From: Actinomyces slackii
GTDB taxonomy: Bacteria > Actinomycetota > Actinomycetes > Actinomycetales > Actinomycetaceae
Length of the DNA stretch: 64,000 nucleotides
Assembly (NCBI RefSeq): GCF_900637295.1
Contig: NZ_LR134363.1
Coordinates: 992,001-1,056,000 of the forward strand
Reading direction: 5' to 3'
In this document: one piece after another, positions 49,721 to 57,637 of the stretch
Layout of the letters: every line of letters begins with the position of its first letter
How positions within the stretch are numbered: the first letter of the stretch is position 1
Notes under the pieces: model-generated
What the model saw: the letters and a program-made list of their open reading frames with translations, nothing else
Told to the model about the DNA's origin: nothing
Database searches by the model: none
Program-made: the position numbers and the translations under genes

Positions 49721-51414
49721 CCTGACTCCTGACGGTTTAGTGCCCTGCGGCGTTCAGGTTGTTGAGGATTTGTTGTGCGGTCTGGGTGATCTGGGGTTGG
49801 GCGGTGATTTGGTGCCCGTTGACGCTGATGGTGACTTCTTGGAGTGGTCGCAGCTCGCGCACGAGTCGTTTGATGCTCATCCCGGTGGCGTTTTGTAGGT
49901 GGCGGGCTACCGCCAGGGCGGCCATCACCACTGTCAGGTGGGCCTCGATCGCGTCACGGGTGTGGTGGAAGACAGGCCGTGCCCGCAGGTCGTGCTTGGA
50001 CATGCGGAAGGACTGCTCCACGTGCCACAGCTCGTGGTAGGAGTCGATCACCTCACCGGCCTGCATGATACTGGCGGGGATATTGCTCACGTAGCCCTTG
50101 AGTCCCGCGAGCCGCTTAGCGCGGGCCAGAGCCTTGTCGTCCAGGACCTGGTCGCCCTTACGGACGGTGACGAACCTGGTGGCCTTGGGGCGCTTGTCGC
50201 CGGCGACCACCGCCCGCGCCCGGTTCTCCTGAGCGGTCAGGGTCTTGTTGTCCCTGGCGAACCGCCTGGCGCTGTAGGCCCAGATCGCCCGCCACGACCC
50301 CGGGTGACTCTGGGGGTCCCAGACCGGCTCATCCCGAACGGACTGGTCGCGTTCCCCACTGGTAGCGCCGTGGCGCGGGGTGATGGTGTCGATCACCTGC
50401 CCGTCGACCAGGGCGTCCCCATGCCAGCGGAAGTGCGCGGCCAAGTCCACCGGCGCCTTGGCCATCCGCGAGCCGACGATGAACCCCATACCCGCCTGAT
50501 CGAGCGCTTCAAGGTTGGCCGCCGAGAGCATGCCGGCGTCCGCCACGATCACCAGGTGCTCAATACCCGCGTTTTTCCGGAAGCCCTCGATCATGGGGAT
50601 CAGGGTGGACGTCTCGGCCCTGTTGCCCTCCCAACAACCGATCCGCAGGGGGAAGCCCGCCCGATCCACCAGCAGGCCCACGATGACCTGTGGATCCACC
50701 CTGCGCTCCTTGGAGTAGCCGACCTTGCGCAGCCCGTCCTCGTTGTCGGTCTCGAAGTACAGGGTTGTCACGTCATACAGGCACAAGCTGAGGTCCCCGC
50801 CCGTGATCACATGTGACAGGCAGGCGCCCTGGATGCGGGACCGGTAGTCGTTGCTGGTGCAACGGGCCAGGCAGCGGAACAAGGAGCGCGCAGTGACGGC
50901 GTCAACTCCGAGCTCGCCGAGCACCACGGGGACCTGCTCCTTGCTGGTGGGCTCGATCAGGCGGGCCAGCACCATCTGCTTGAAGGCCTGGTCCCCGCCC
51001 GTGGCCTCACCCAGCCCCAGGGCCTCATAGGCGCCCGTCAGCACATCCCACAACAGAGCACACCGCTTGGACTCCACCACCGCCGAGGCGACTGCGGAAG
51101 CGGACTGAGGGGCAAGACCGGCCAGGTCCAGCACGCCCTGCCCGGCCTGTATCTTCTCCCTGCCCGCCTGAACCAGGGCCGCCAACTCCGCCTCAGTGTG
51201 GGCTGAGCCCAGGTGCTCCACAATCCGGCGCGTCCCGCGCTCCTTCACGGCGATCTGCACCGCCGTAGCGCCAGAAGCGGTACGCACTCTGCGGATATAC
51301 GGGCTCACACCCCATCACTCTACCGGCCACCCATTAGTGCCCCACAACCACCACCCCCACCCCGCCATACCAACGAAAAACCCCAACCACCCCCACACCC
51401 CGTCAGGAGTCAGG
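49721..51414 (-). mobile_element. Complete IS1634-type insertion sequence
   Basis: A 1694-bp element with perfect 15-bp terminal inverted repeats CCTGACTCCTGACGG (49721-49735 and 51400-51414) and one full-length transposase. It is flanked by a perfect 108-bp direct repeat, the long target duplication known for IS1634. Identical flanks and terminal repeats point to a recent and probably active insertion. Confidence 0.93.
49737..51308 (-). CDS. IS1634-family transposase
   Basis: A DDE transposase of 523 residues, intact, starting at GTG 51308. Conserved blocks include Leu-Tyr-Asp-Val-Thr-Thr-Leu-Tyr-Phe-Glu (first catalytic Asp), Val-Ala-Asp-Ala-Gly-Met-Leu (second Asp) and the C-terminal His-Val-Glu-Gln-Ser-Phe-Arg-Met-Ser-Lys, the E-F-R-K signature of the IS4-like group. 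The terminal repeats lie 2 bp after its stop and 91 bp before its start. Confidence 0.93.
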   Translation of the reverse strand: MSPYIRRVRTASGATAVQIAVKERGTRRIVEHLGSAHTEAELAALVQAGREKIQAGQGVLDLAGLAPQSASAVASAVVESKRCALLWDVLTGAYEALGLGEATGGDQAFKQMVLARLIEPTSKEQVPVVLGELGVDAVTARSLFRCLARCTSNDYRSRIQGACLSHVITGGDLSLCLYDVTTLYFETDNEDGLRKVGYSKERRVDPQVIVGLLVDRAGFPLRIGCWEGNRAETSTLIPMIEGFRKNAGIEHLVIVADAGMLSAANLEALDQAGMGFIVGSRMAKAPVDLAAHFRWHGDALVDGQVIDTITPRHGATSGERDQSVRDEPVWDPQSHPGSWRAIWAYSARRFARDNKTLTAQENRARAVVAGDKRPKATRFVTVRKGDQVLDDKALARAKRLAGLKGYVSNIPASIMQAGEVIDSYHELWHVEQSFRMSKHDLRARPVFHHTRDAIEAHLTVVMAALAVARHLQNATGMSIKRLVRELRPLQEVTISVNGHQITAQPQITQTAQQILNNLNAAGH

Positions 51415-51522
51415 CGTCAAACACCCCTGTGCCCACCCCCGTGGGATGACGCGAACTCACGTCTGCGACGCGAACCCACGTCGTTGAGGCGATCCAGCGC
51501 CGGCCACCCGCCAGCCTCGATA
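51415..51522 (+). repeat. 108-bp target duplication, right copy
   Basis: Begins at the first base after the right terminal inverted repeat. It reproduces 49613-49720 exactly, so the pre-insertion locus can be rebuilt by removing the element and one copy. Confidence 0.93.
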
Positions 51523-51807
51523 GGCAGAGTCGCCCACTGCTCGGTCCGCACGTGGCGGGACAGACCCGGCGCCGTCACCCGGACTGGTGCGACGATGGAC
51601 ACAGTCCTCACGTGGCGGGACAGACATCCCATATGTTCGACGCCGCAGCGCCGCGGGTCCTACGATGGCACGCACCTCGACATCCGGGTCCGTGCCGACG
51701 CATGCCGCGCATAAGCCCGAGCCAGGCAGCACGCTGCTCTGGTCACCAGCTGGTCAGCACCTGGTCAGCAGTCCGCGCAACCCGTATCCGATCCCGGAGG
51801 CAGAACG
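51523..51807 (+). promoter_or_regulatory. Upstream region of the HD-domain gene with spaced 17-bp direct repeats
   Basis: A 285-bp gap with no supported gene. A 17-bp word starting CACGTGGCGGGACAGAC occurs at 51549-51565 and again at 51609-51625, exactly 60 bp apart. Further on, CTGGTCAGCA-like words repeat near 51745-51775. These may be binding sites for the next gene's regulator. GGAGG lies close before the next start. Confidence 0.45.
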
Positions 51808-53103
51808 ATGGGCGTCAACGACGCGCCGCAGTGGCTCCTTCCCGCCTTCTCGCGCTCCGTCAGGGCGCTGGGCGCCACGGCTGACGCCGAGCAGATCCGC
51901 GCGGCCGGGGAGCATCTGGTGGCCCTGTGGTCCACCCCCGACCGGCGGTTCCACACCTTGCGCCATGTCATTGACATGCTGGCCCGGGTTGACGAGCTGG
52001 CCGACGAGTCCCACGATCCCGATCTCATGCGCGTGGCCACCTGGTACCACGGCTGCGTCTTCAGCGCCGACACCGTTCAGGTCAGGGTCCGCAATGGCGG
52101 CGAGGATGAGATGGCCTCGGCGCAGTTCGCCGCCCAGGACCTCCAGGCGCTCGGTGTGCCGCCGGAGGCGGTCGAGCGGGTCTGCTCCCTGATCGTCAAC
52201 CTCAAGCGCCACACGCTGACGGCCGAGGACATCGACGCCATGGCCCTCATCGACGCGGATCTGGGCACCCTGGCGGTCGACCCGCAGACCTACAAGGAGT
52301 ACCTGCGCCTGCTGCGCGAGGAGTACGCCCACATCCCTCAGGCCGAGTACCTGCGGGCGCGGCTGGCCATCACCACCCGCCTGCTGGGGCGCGATCGGCT
52401 CTTCCGCTCGCCCTTGGGGGAGCGCTGGGAGCTGCCGGCGCGCCAGAACCTCGAGGCCGAGGCGGCGCGCGTCAGCGCCAAGCTGGAGGCGCTCTCCCCC
52501 GGAGACGCCGAGCAGTGCGCGCAGGTCGGTCACGTCGCCGACCCCTCCGCCGATCAGCCGACCTCCCGCCAGGGGAGCGCGGCGGACCCCTCCCTGTGCA
52601 GCCTGAGCGAGGAGCCCGACGACGGTCCCCGCAGCTGCATCGAGCAGCGCCCCCGCGGGGCGAGCGCCGATGAGCCCGGCCAGACCCAGACCCAGGCCCA
52701 GACCCAGGCCCAGGCCGAGCACAGCGCCTCCCCGCTGCCGCCCCGCGTCGTGGCGCCTGCGGGCGCCCCGCGCCTGGAGCGCTCCGGCGCGCCCTCGGCC
52801 GCCTCCCCGCGCACCCCTGCCGATGGCGTTCCCGTCGGGGGCCTGCGCAAGGAGGGCAAGGGCATGTCGCATGCCGCCTCGATGGAGTCCTGCATCGAGG
52901 ATCTCGACAGGCTCCTGTCCGCGCCGCGGGCGGGGGAGGAGCGGGGGATCAGCCGCCACGCCCAGGCCGCGGAGGAGCGCGAGCGCATGGCTGAGACAGT
53001 GCGGCAGCGGGCCCAGGCCGCCCGGGCGGCGCGCGAGGCGCGCACCGGCGAGATCGCCCCGATCACCGAGGAGATCGTCGACGACGGCGCTGGCGACCTG
53101 TAG
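51808..53103 (+). CDS. Predicted HD-superfamily phosphohydrolase (COG4339-like) with disordered tail
   Basis: A protein of 431 residues. The N-terminal 210 residues match the COG4339 group: Arg-Arg-Phe-His-Thr-Leu-Arg-His, Trp-Tyr-His, and Asp-Ala-Asp-Leu-Gly supply probable metal ligands. The C-terminal half is Ala/Ser/Gln-rich (including Thr-Gln-Ala-Gln repeats) and ends in a charged helical segment, longer than in typical members. Substrate unknown. It is convergent with the two-component genes. Confidence 0.8.
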   Translation: MGVNDAPQWLLPAFSRSVRALGATADAEQIRAAGEHLVALWSTPDRRFHTLRHVIDMLARVDELADESHDPDLMRVATWYHGCVFSADTVQVRVRNGGEDEMASAQFAAQDLQALGVPPEAVERVCSLIVNLKRHTLTAEDIDAMALIDADLGTLAVDPQTYKEYLRLLREEYAHIPQAEYLRARLAITTRLLGRDRLFRSPLGERWELPARQNLEAEAARVSAKLEALSPGDAEQCAQVGHVADPSADQPTSRQGSAADPSLCSLSEEPDDGPRSCIEQRPRGASADEPGQTQTQAQTQAQAEHSASPLPPRVVAPAGAPRLERSGAPSAASPRTPADGVPVGGLRKEGKGMSHAASMESCIEDLDRLLSAPRAGEERGISRHAQAAEERERMAETVRQRAQAARAAREARTGEIAPITEEIVDDGAGDL

Positions 53104-53185
53104 CGCCTCGCCATCGCCTCCCAGGACCGCCCCGCTGATCCTGACGGCCCGCTGATCCTGACGGTCAGGCGCGTCTGCCTGGTGG

Positions 53186-53202
53186 GGTCCGGTGCCCGGA
53201 CC
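53186..53202. terminator. Short hairpin terminator
   Basis: GGTCCGG (53186-53192) and CCGGACC (53196-53202) with a 3-nt loop, between convergent genes. Upstream the 15-bp word CGCTGATCCTGACGG occurs twice in tandem (about 53133-53164). Confidence 0.5.
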
Positions 53203-53223
53203 AGTCTTGGTGAGGGATGCGGA

Positions 53224-54858
53224 TCAGGCGGGCTCGGGATCGGCATCGGGATCGGGCTCTGATGGGGGCAGGGGGAGCTCGATGCGCACTGTGGCCCCGC
53301 CCCCCGGGGTCTGGAGCATCTGGACCGTGCCTCCGTGGCGCTCGATGATCCCCAGGACGATGGCCAGGCCCAGGCCCGAGCCGCCGGTCTCCCGGTTGCG
53401 TGAGGAGTCCGAGCGGTAGAAGCGCTGGAAAACCTTCTCCGCCTCCTGGGGAGGCACGCCGCCGCCGTGGTCGCGGACCTCGACCACCGCCACCCCCTGT
53501 CCTCCGGAGGTTCCCGGCAGCGTGGAGTCGCTCTGCGTGCCCACCGCGATCTCAACAGGGGTGCCCGCGGGCGTGTGGCGCACCACGTTGCCCAGCAGGT
53601 TGGTCAGCACCTGGGAGAGGCGGTCGCGGTCGCCCACCACCTGGACGTCGGGGGCCTCGGCCTGCTCGTCGTCGTCGGGATCCTCCAGGGGGGTCAGGGA
53701 GCAATCCCGGTCGGGGGCCAGGACCGCCATGTCGCTCAGGGCGCCGATCGCCAGCTCGGTGATGGACAGCGGCTCCATGACCATCTCTCGGCCCTCATCC
53801 ATGCGGGCCAGCTGCAGCAGGTCATCGACCAGGCGGCCCATGCGGTTGGACTCGGTCTCGATGCGGGACATGACCTCCCCGGTGCGGTCGGTCGGCACGC
53901 CCCCCATCCGGTAGAGCTCGCCGTAGCCGCGGATCGCGGCCAGGGGTGTGCGCAGCTCATGGGAGGCGTCCGAGACGAATCGGGTCATGCGCTCCTGGGC
54001 CACGACCTGGACGGAGAAGGCGTGCTCGTTCTGGGTGAGCATGGTGTTGATGGCGCGCTGCAGGGAGCCCACCTCCGTGGTCGAGGGCTCGGTGACCAGG
54101 ATGCGCGCCGACAGGTCGCCCTGGGCGATCCGCCCGGCCACCGACTCGATCTGCCGCAGCGAGCGGAAGGAGCGGTGCACCAGGTAGGTCGAGGTGATCG
54201 CTCCCACCAGGATGATGACGACGTCGGCCAGGGCCACCACCAGGCGGGTGCGCTCGACGGTCTCGGTGACGTTCTTCATCGGCAGGGCGATCGCGGCCAC
54301 GCCGACGTACTCCTTGGTGTTGCTGTCATGCAGCAGCATGAGGATGGCGCGCCACTTGTGGGGGGAGTTGCTGGAGTCGACGGTGATGATCTGCGGATCG
54401 CCCTCATTGGCCAGCACCGTGCGGTAGTCCAGCTTGCCCTCCAACTGGGGGACGCCGTACTCCTCGGAGGTGTCGGGGTGGATCCACTGGCCATCGCGGT
54501 CGCCAGAGATGTAGTCGGCCTCGACGTAGTAGGTCGATGGCAGCGGGCCCCCACCTCCGGGGGCGTTGTTCATGCGGGCCAGGCCCTCGGTGCCGAAGGC
54601 GGCTCCGGTGACCCTGAGCTGGGCGTCGATCTGGTTGATCATGTTGCGCTCGAGCATGGAGGTCACGACGAAGGAGGAGATGAGCAGGCCGATGGACAGC
54701 ACCGCGGTGGTCATCAGCGCCAGGCGGCTGCGCAGCGGCAGCGCCTGCCAGGGCCGTTGGACGGCGATCAGCGGATGCCAGCGCCCCCGCTTGATGGGAC
54801 GGTGCTGCTTGTTCAGGGGCGCCCGAGTGCGCGCGGCAGACCGCGCAGCAGCCATCAC
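53224..54858 (-). CDS. Sensor histidine kinase
   Basis: A protein of 544 residues. Transmembrane helices at about residues 45-68 and 205-228 enclose an extracellular sensor domain. A HAMP domain follows, then the phosphoacceptor helix with His300 (Ser-Asp-Ala-Ser-His-Glu-Leu-Arg-Thr-Pro-Leu), and a C-terminal ATPase with N, G1 (Asp-His-Gly-Gly-Gly-Val-Pro) and G2 (Gly-Gly-Ser-Gly-Leu-Gly-Leu) boxes. Its start overlaps the response regulator stop by ATGA, so the pair is translated together. The signal is unknown. Confidence 0.92.
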   Translation of the reverse strand: MMAAARSAARTRAPLNKQHRPIKRGRWHPLIAVQRPWQALPLRSRLALMTTAVLSIGLLISSFVVTSMLERNMINQIDAQLRVTGAAFGTEGLARMNNAPGGGGPLPSTYYVEADYISGDRDGQWIHPDTSEEYGVPQLEGKLDYRTVLANEGDPQIITVDSSNSPHKWRAILMLLHDSNTKEYVGVAAIALPMKNVTETVERTRLVVALADVVIILVGAITSTYLVHRSFRSLRQIESVAGRIAQGDLSARILVTEPSTTEVGSLQRAINTMLTQNEHAFSVQVVAQERMTRFVSDASHELRTPLAAIRGYGELYRMGGVPTDRTGEVMSRIETESNRMGRLVDDLLQLARMDEGREMVMEPLSITELAIGALSDMAVLAPDRDCSLTPLEDPDDDEQAEAPDVQVVGDRDRLSQVLTNLLGNVVRHTPAGTPVEIAVGTQSDSTLPGTSGGQGVAVVEVRDHGGGVPPQEAEKVFQRFYRSDSSRNRETGGSGLGLAIVLGIIERHGGTVQMLQTPGGGATVRIELPLPPSEPDPDADPEPA

Positions 54859-55592
54859 TCCGCCTTGGGCTCGCGCAGCATGTAGCCCACGCCGCGCCGC
54901 GTCTGGATCAGGGGGGTGACGGGGTTGCCGTCACGGTCGTCGATCTGGTCGACCTTGCGGCGCAGGTAGGAGATGTAGGACTCCACGATGGCCGCGTCGC
55001 CGTTCCAGTCGTACTCCCAGACGTGGTCGAGGATCTGGGACTTGGAGACCACGCGTCCCGCATTGAGCATGAGGTAGCGCAGCAGCTTGAACTCGGTGGG
55101 GGACAACTCCACCTCGATCCCGGCGCGGTGGACCTCGTGCGCGTCCTCGTCGAGGACCAGGTCCGAGACGCGCACGACGCCGTCGTCCTCGTTCTCGATG
55201 GCATGCGTGCGTCGCAGGATGGCCCGGATGCGAGCGATGACCTCCTCCAGGCCGAAGGGCTTGGTCACGTAGTCGTCGCCCCCCACGGTCAGTCCCTGGA
55301 CCTTGTCCGCCATGTCGTCACGGGCGGTCAGGAAGAGGATCGGGGTGGACACGTCCCGCTCCCGCAGGCGGCGGGCCACGGTGAATCCGTCCATATCGGG
55401 AAGCATGACGTCCAGGACAATAAGATCCGGGGAGCTCTTCTCAGTGCATTTCAGGGCGCCGTTGCCGTCACCCGCGGTGGAGACCTCGAATCCTGCGAAG
55501 CGCAGGGAGGAGGCGAGCAGGTCACGAATATTGGGCTCGTCGTCGACAACGAGGAGATGGGCTTCGGTGCGGGACTGCTGGGAACGCTCCAT
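54855..55592 (-). CDS. OmpR/PhoB-type response regulator
   Basis: A protein of 245 residues from ATG 55592. The receiver domain carries Asp-Asp-Glu near residue 17, phosphoacceptor Asp61, and Thr-Lys-Pro-Phe. A C-terminal winged helix (about 140-240) contains Leu-Ser-Pro-Thr-Glu-Phe-Lys-Leu-Leu and Arg-Arg-Gly-Val-Gly-Tyr. It is paired with the histidine kinase on the same transcript. The frame continues further upstream, but the Met chosen begins directly at the domain. Confidence 0.93.
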   Translation of the reverse strand: MERSQQSRTEAHLLVVDDEPNIRDLLASSLRFAGFEVSTAGDGNGALKCTEKSSPDLIVLDVMLPDMDGFTVARRLRERDVSTPILFLTARDDMADKVQGLTVGGDDYVTKPFGLEEVIARIRAILRRTHAIENEDDGVVRVSDLVLDEDAHEVHRAGIEVELSPTEFKLLRYLMLNAGRVVSKSQILDHVWEYDWNGDAAIVESYISYLRRKVDQIDDRDGNPVTPLIQTRRGVGYMLREPKAE

Positions 55593-55738
55593 ACGTACAC
55601 CATCCCCCCATTTCCTGAAGGTTGTCTGAGTGTGTTCTGCAAGAGTCTCATGCGCATGTGATGAGACGGGACTCACGTGAGTCCGTCGCCGGGCGGCGCG
55701 AGGGCGCTGTGAGGGCGGGGCCGGACGCCCCGCCGACA

Positions 55739-56341
55739 TCACAGGAAGGCCAAGGGATCGAACTCCTCCAGCGGGATGATCCGGACGCGAGGCAGGGCGA
55801 TGGTGAAGGCCCGGACATCGGCCTCGAGGTCGTGCACCGTCAGTCCGCGCTCCGCCAGGGAGGCCAGCTGCGAGCTGAGGTACTCGCGGAAGCACAGGAC
55901 TCCCACCTGCGCTCCGGCCTCCATGAGCCGCTCGACCTGGGGGACGTAGTCGCCGTCGTGGCTGCCCAGCAGGACATGGGCCTGCTCACCGGCCTCCACA
56001 CGGCCGGCCAGCGCCTCCAGGGTGCGCTGGATGCCGACGTCGACCACCTTCTCCTCCGGGCCGCCCGAGCCCGCCAGGGGCACCGGCCGATAGTCCATGG
56101 CCAGCAGCGCCTGGACGAATCCCATGGGCATATGACCCGAGGTCGCGTTGAGGAAGAACAGCGCACGGGCATCCTCCCCCTCGCCCTCCTCCGCGGAGGC
56201 ATCGGAGAGCTCGTCGCAGTAGGACAGGACGCGGTCCCAGCGGGGGCGCTCCTCGGGCTCGGGGCGTCGACCCAGCACGCTCATGCCCAGGGTGGCGTCT
56301 ATATTCTCTCCGTCGACAAGAAGGTAGGTCGGTGCACTCAT
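55739..56341 (-). CDS. NYN domain protein
   Basis: A protein of 200 residues. The PIN-like NYN fold is shown by Leu-Leu-Val-Asp-Gly-Glu-Asn at the N-terminus, Asp-Tyr near the middle, and Ser-His-Asp-Gly-Asp-Tyr, the acidic residues that bind metal in this nuclease class. NYN proteins are predicted RNases. No toxin/antitoxin partner is adjacent; the gap before PspA (56342-56603) shows no gene. Confidence 0.8.
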   Translation of the reverse strand: MSAPTYLLVDGENIDATLGMSVLGRRPEPEERPRWDRVLSYCDELSDASAEEGEGEDARALFFLNATSGHMPMGFVQALLAMDYRPVPLAGSGGPEEKVVDVGIQRTLEALAGRVEAGEQAHVLLGSHDGDYVPQVERLMEAGAQVGVLCFREYLSSQLASLAERGLTVHDLEADVRAFTIALPRVRIIPLEEFDPLAFL

Positions 56342-56603
56342 GCATCAATGCTAGCCGCTGGCTGGAGTCAGGACGGGAGTCTCCTGCGAGGAACCGGGGC
56401 GTCCTCCCCATCCGTGCTCCGCGGCCCATGGGGGAGGCGGGAAGGATCGCCGGTCCGCGGGGCAGGCCCCGGCGCGTCGCCCGCTGGCCGGGCCACAATG
56501 CCCCGGCCCCGCATGCGCCGGGGCGCGCGACGCTGAGATGAGCGAGGCGCGCCCCCGGGCGGGCCCGGCCCTGCCGGGCGGGGCTGTCAACTGGGCGGGG
56601 CTG

Positions 56604-57443
56604 TCAGTAGGAGGACTCGTCCGCCTGGGCCTGGTTCTGGGCCTTGAGCTGGTCGAAGGCGGCGTCGACCTCGCCGTCGGTGATCTGGGCGGGGGTCTGG
56701 GAGTCGGACCCGGGCAGGGCGGGGGACGCGCCCCCGGCCTTGAGGGCGGCCAGGCGCGCCTCGGCCTCCAACTGGGCGCTGGAGGCCTCCAGCTCGGCGA
56801 ACTGGGACTCCAGGGAGGAGCCCGCCAGCTCCATCTGCCCCTCCGCCTGGGCCTCGACCCGGCGGACCTGGTCCTCGTAGCGGGCCAGCTCGCTGGTGGG
56901 GTCCATGACATTGATGGAGCGGATGGCGCCCTGAACCTTGACCTGGGCCTCGGCGGTCTTCTGGCGGGCGACGAGTTGGTCGCGCTTGGACTGCAGCTCG
57001 CCGAGCTTGACCTCCATCTGCTGCAGGCCGGTCTTGAGCTGCTCAACCACCTGGCGCTGGGAGGCGATCATGGGCTCGGCGGCCTTGGCCTCGTTCTCCG
57101 CCGTGATCTGCTTGGTCAGCGCGATCTTGGCCAGGGAGTCCCACTTGTCCGCGCCCGCGGCGTCCCCGGCGGCGCGCATCTGGTCGGCCTTGCGCGAGGC
57201 GGCCAGGGCCTTGTTGCCCCAGTCGCGGGCCTCGGCGACATCCGCGTCGTGGTCCTTCTCCGCCAGGCGCAGGTTGCCGATGGTCTGGGCGACGGCGTCG
57301 CGGGCCTCGGCGATGGAGCTGGTGTAGTCGCGCACGAGCTGGTTGAGCATCTTCTCCGGATCCTCGGCGCGATCCAGGAGCGCATTGATGTTGGCCCGGG
57401 TGAGTTGGGCGACGCGGCCCAGGATCGACTGCTTCTCAGCCAT
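56604..57443 (-). CDS. PspA/IM30 family protein
   Basis: A protein of 279 residues, almost all alpha-helical coiled coil, with the PspA N-terminal pattern Ile-Leu-Gly-Arg-Val-Ala-Gln-Leu-Thr-Arg-Ala-Asn-Ile-Asn-Ala-Leu-Leu and an acidic C-terminal extension. AAGGAGA lies 7 nt before the start. PspA/Vipp1/IM30 proteins are ESCRT-III relatives that maintain membrane integrity. The coiled-coil protein just upstream on the same strand is a likely partner. Confidence 0.88.
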   Translation of the reverse strand: MAEKQSILGRVAQLTRANINALLDRAEDPEKMLNQLVRDYTSSIAEARDAVAQTIGNLRLAEKDHDADVAEARDWGNKALAASRKADQMRAAGDAAGADKWDSLAKIALTKQITAENEAKAAEPMIASQRQVVEQLKTGLQQMEVKLGELQSKRDQLVARQKTAEAQVKVQGAIRSINVMDPTSELARYEDQVRRVEAQAEGQMELAGSSLESQFAELEASSAQLEAEARLAALKAGGASPALPGSDSQTPAQITDGEVDAAFDQLKAQNQAQADESSY

Positions 57444-57637
57444 GAGTGCTTCTCCTTAACGAGTGGTCCAGTCGCGACGGCGGGGCGCCGGCGCGTCAGA
57501 TGTGGTTGATGGCCTCTGGGTGGTGATGCTTCCAGGCCGGTCCCCGGCGGTCACCCCGCCTGGGGGATGATCTCTGAGAGCATGATGCTGGGCGGGTCCG
57601 GTGCGGGGGCCGCGACCGCCCCGGTCCGCGCGGGCGC

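Noticed and set aside
49613..51522. 108-bp direct repeats as attachment sites of an integrated element
   Set aside because: The repeats abut the terminal inverted repeats of a 1.7-kb insertion sequence exactly and no integrase is present, so target duplication explains them.
51457..51732. Minus-strand reading frame running from the target duplication into the HD upstream region
   Set aside because: The frame crosses IS-generated duplicated sequence, has no domain and no ribosome-binding site; the 60-bp spaced repeats give it apparent internal similarity.
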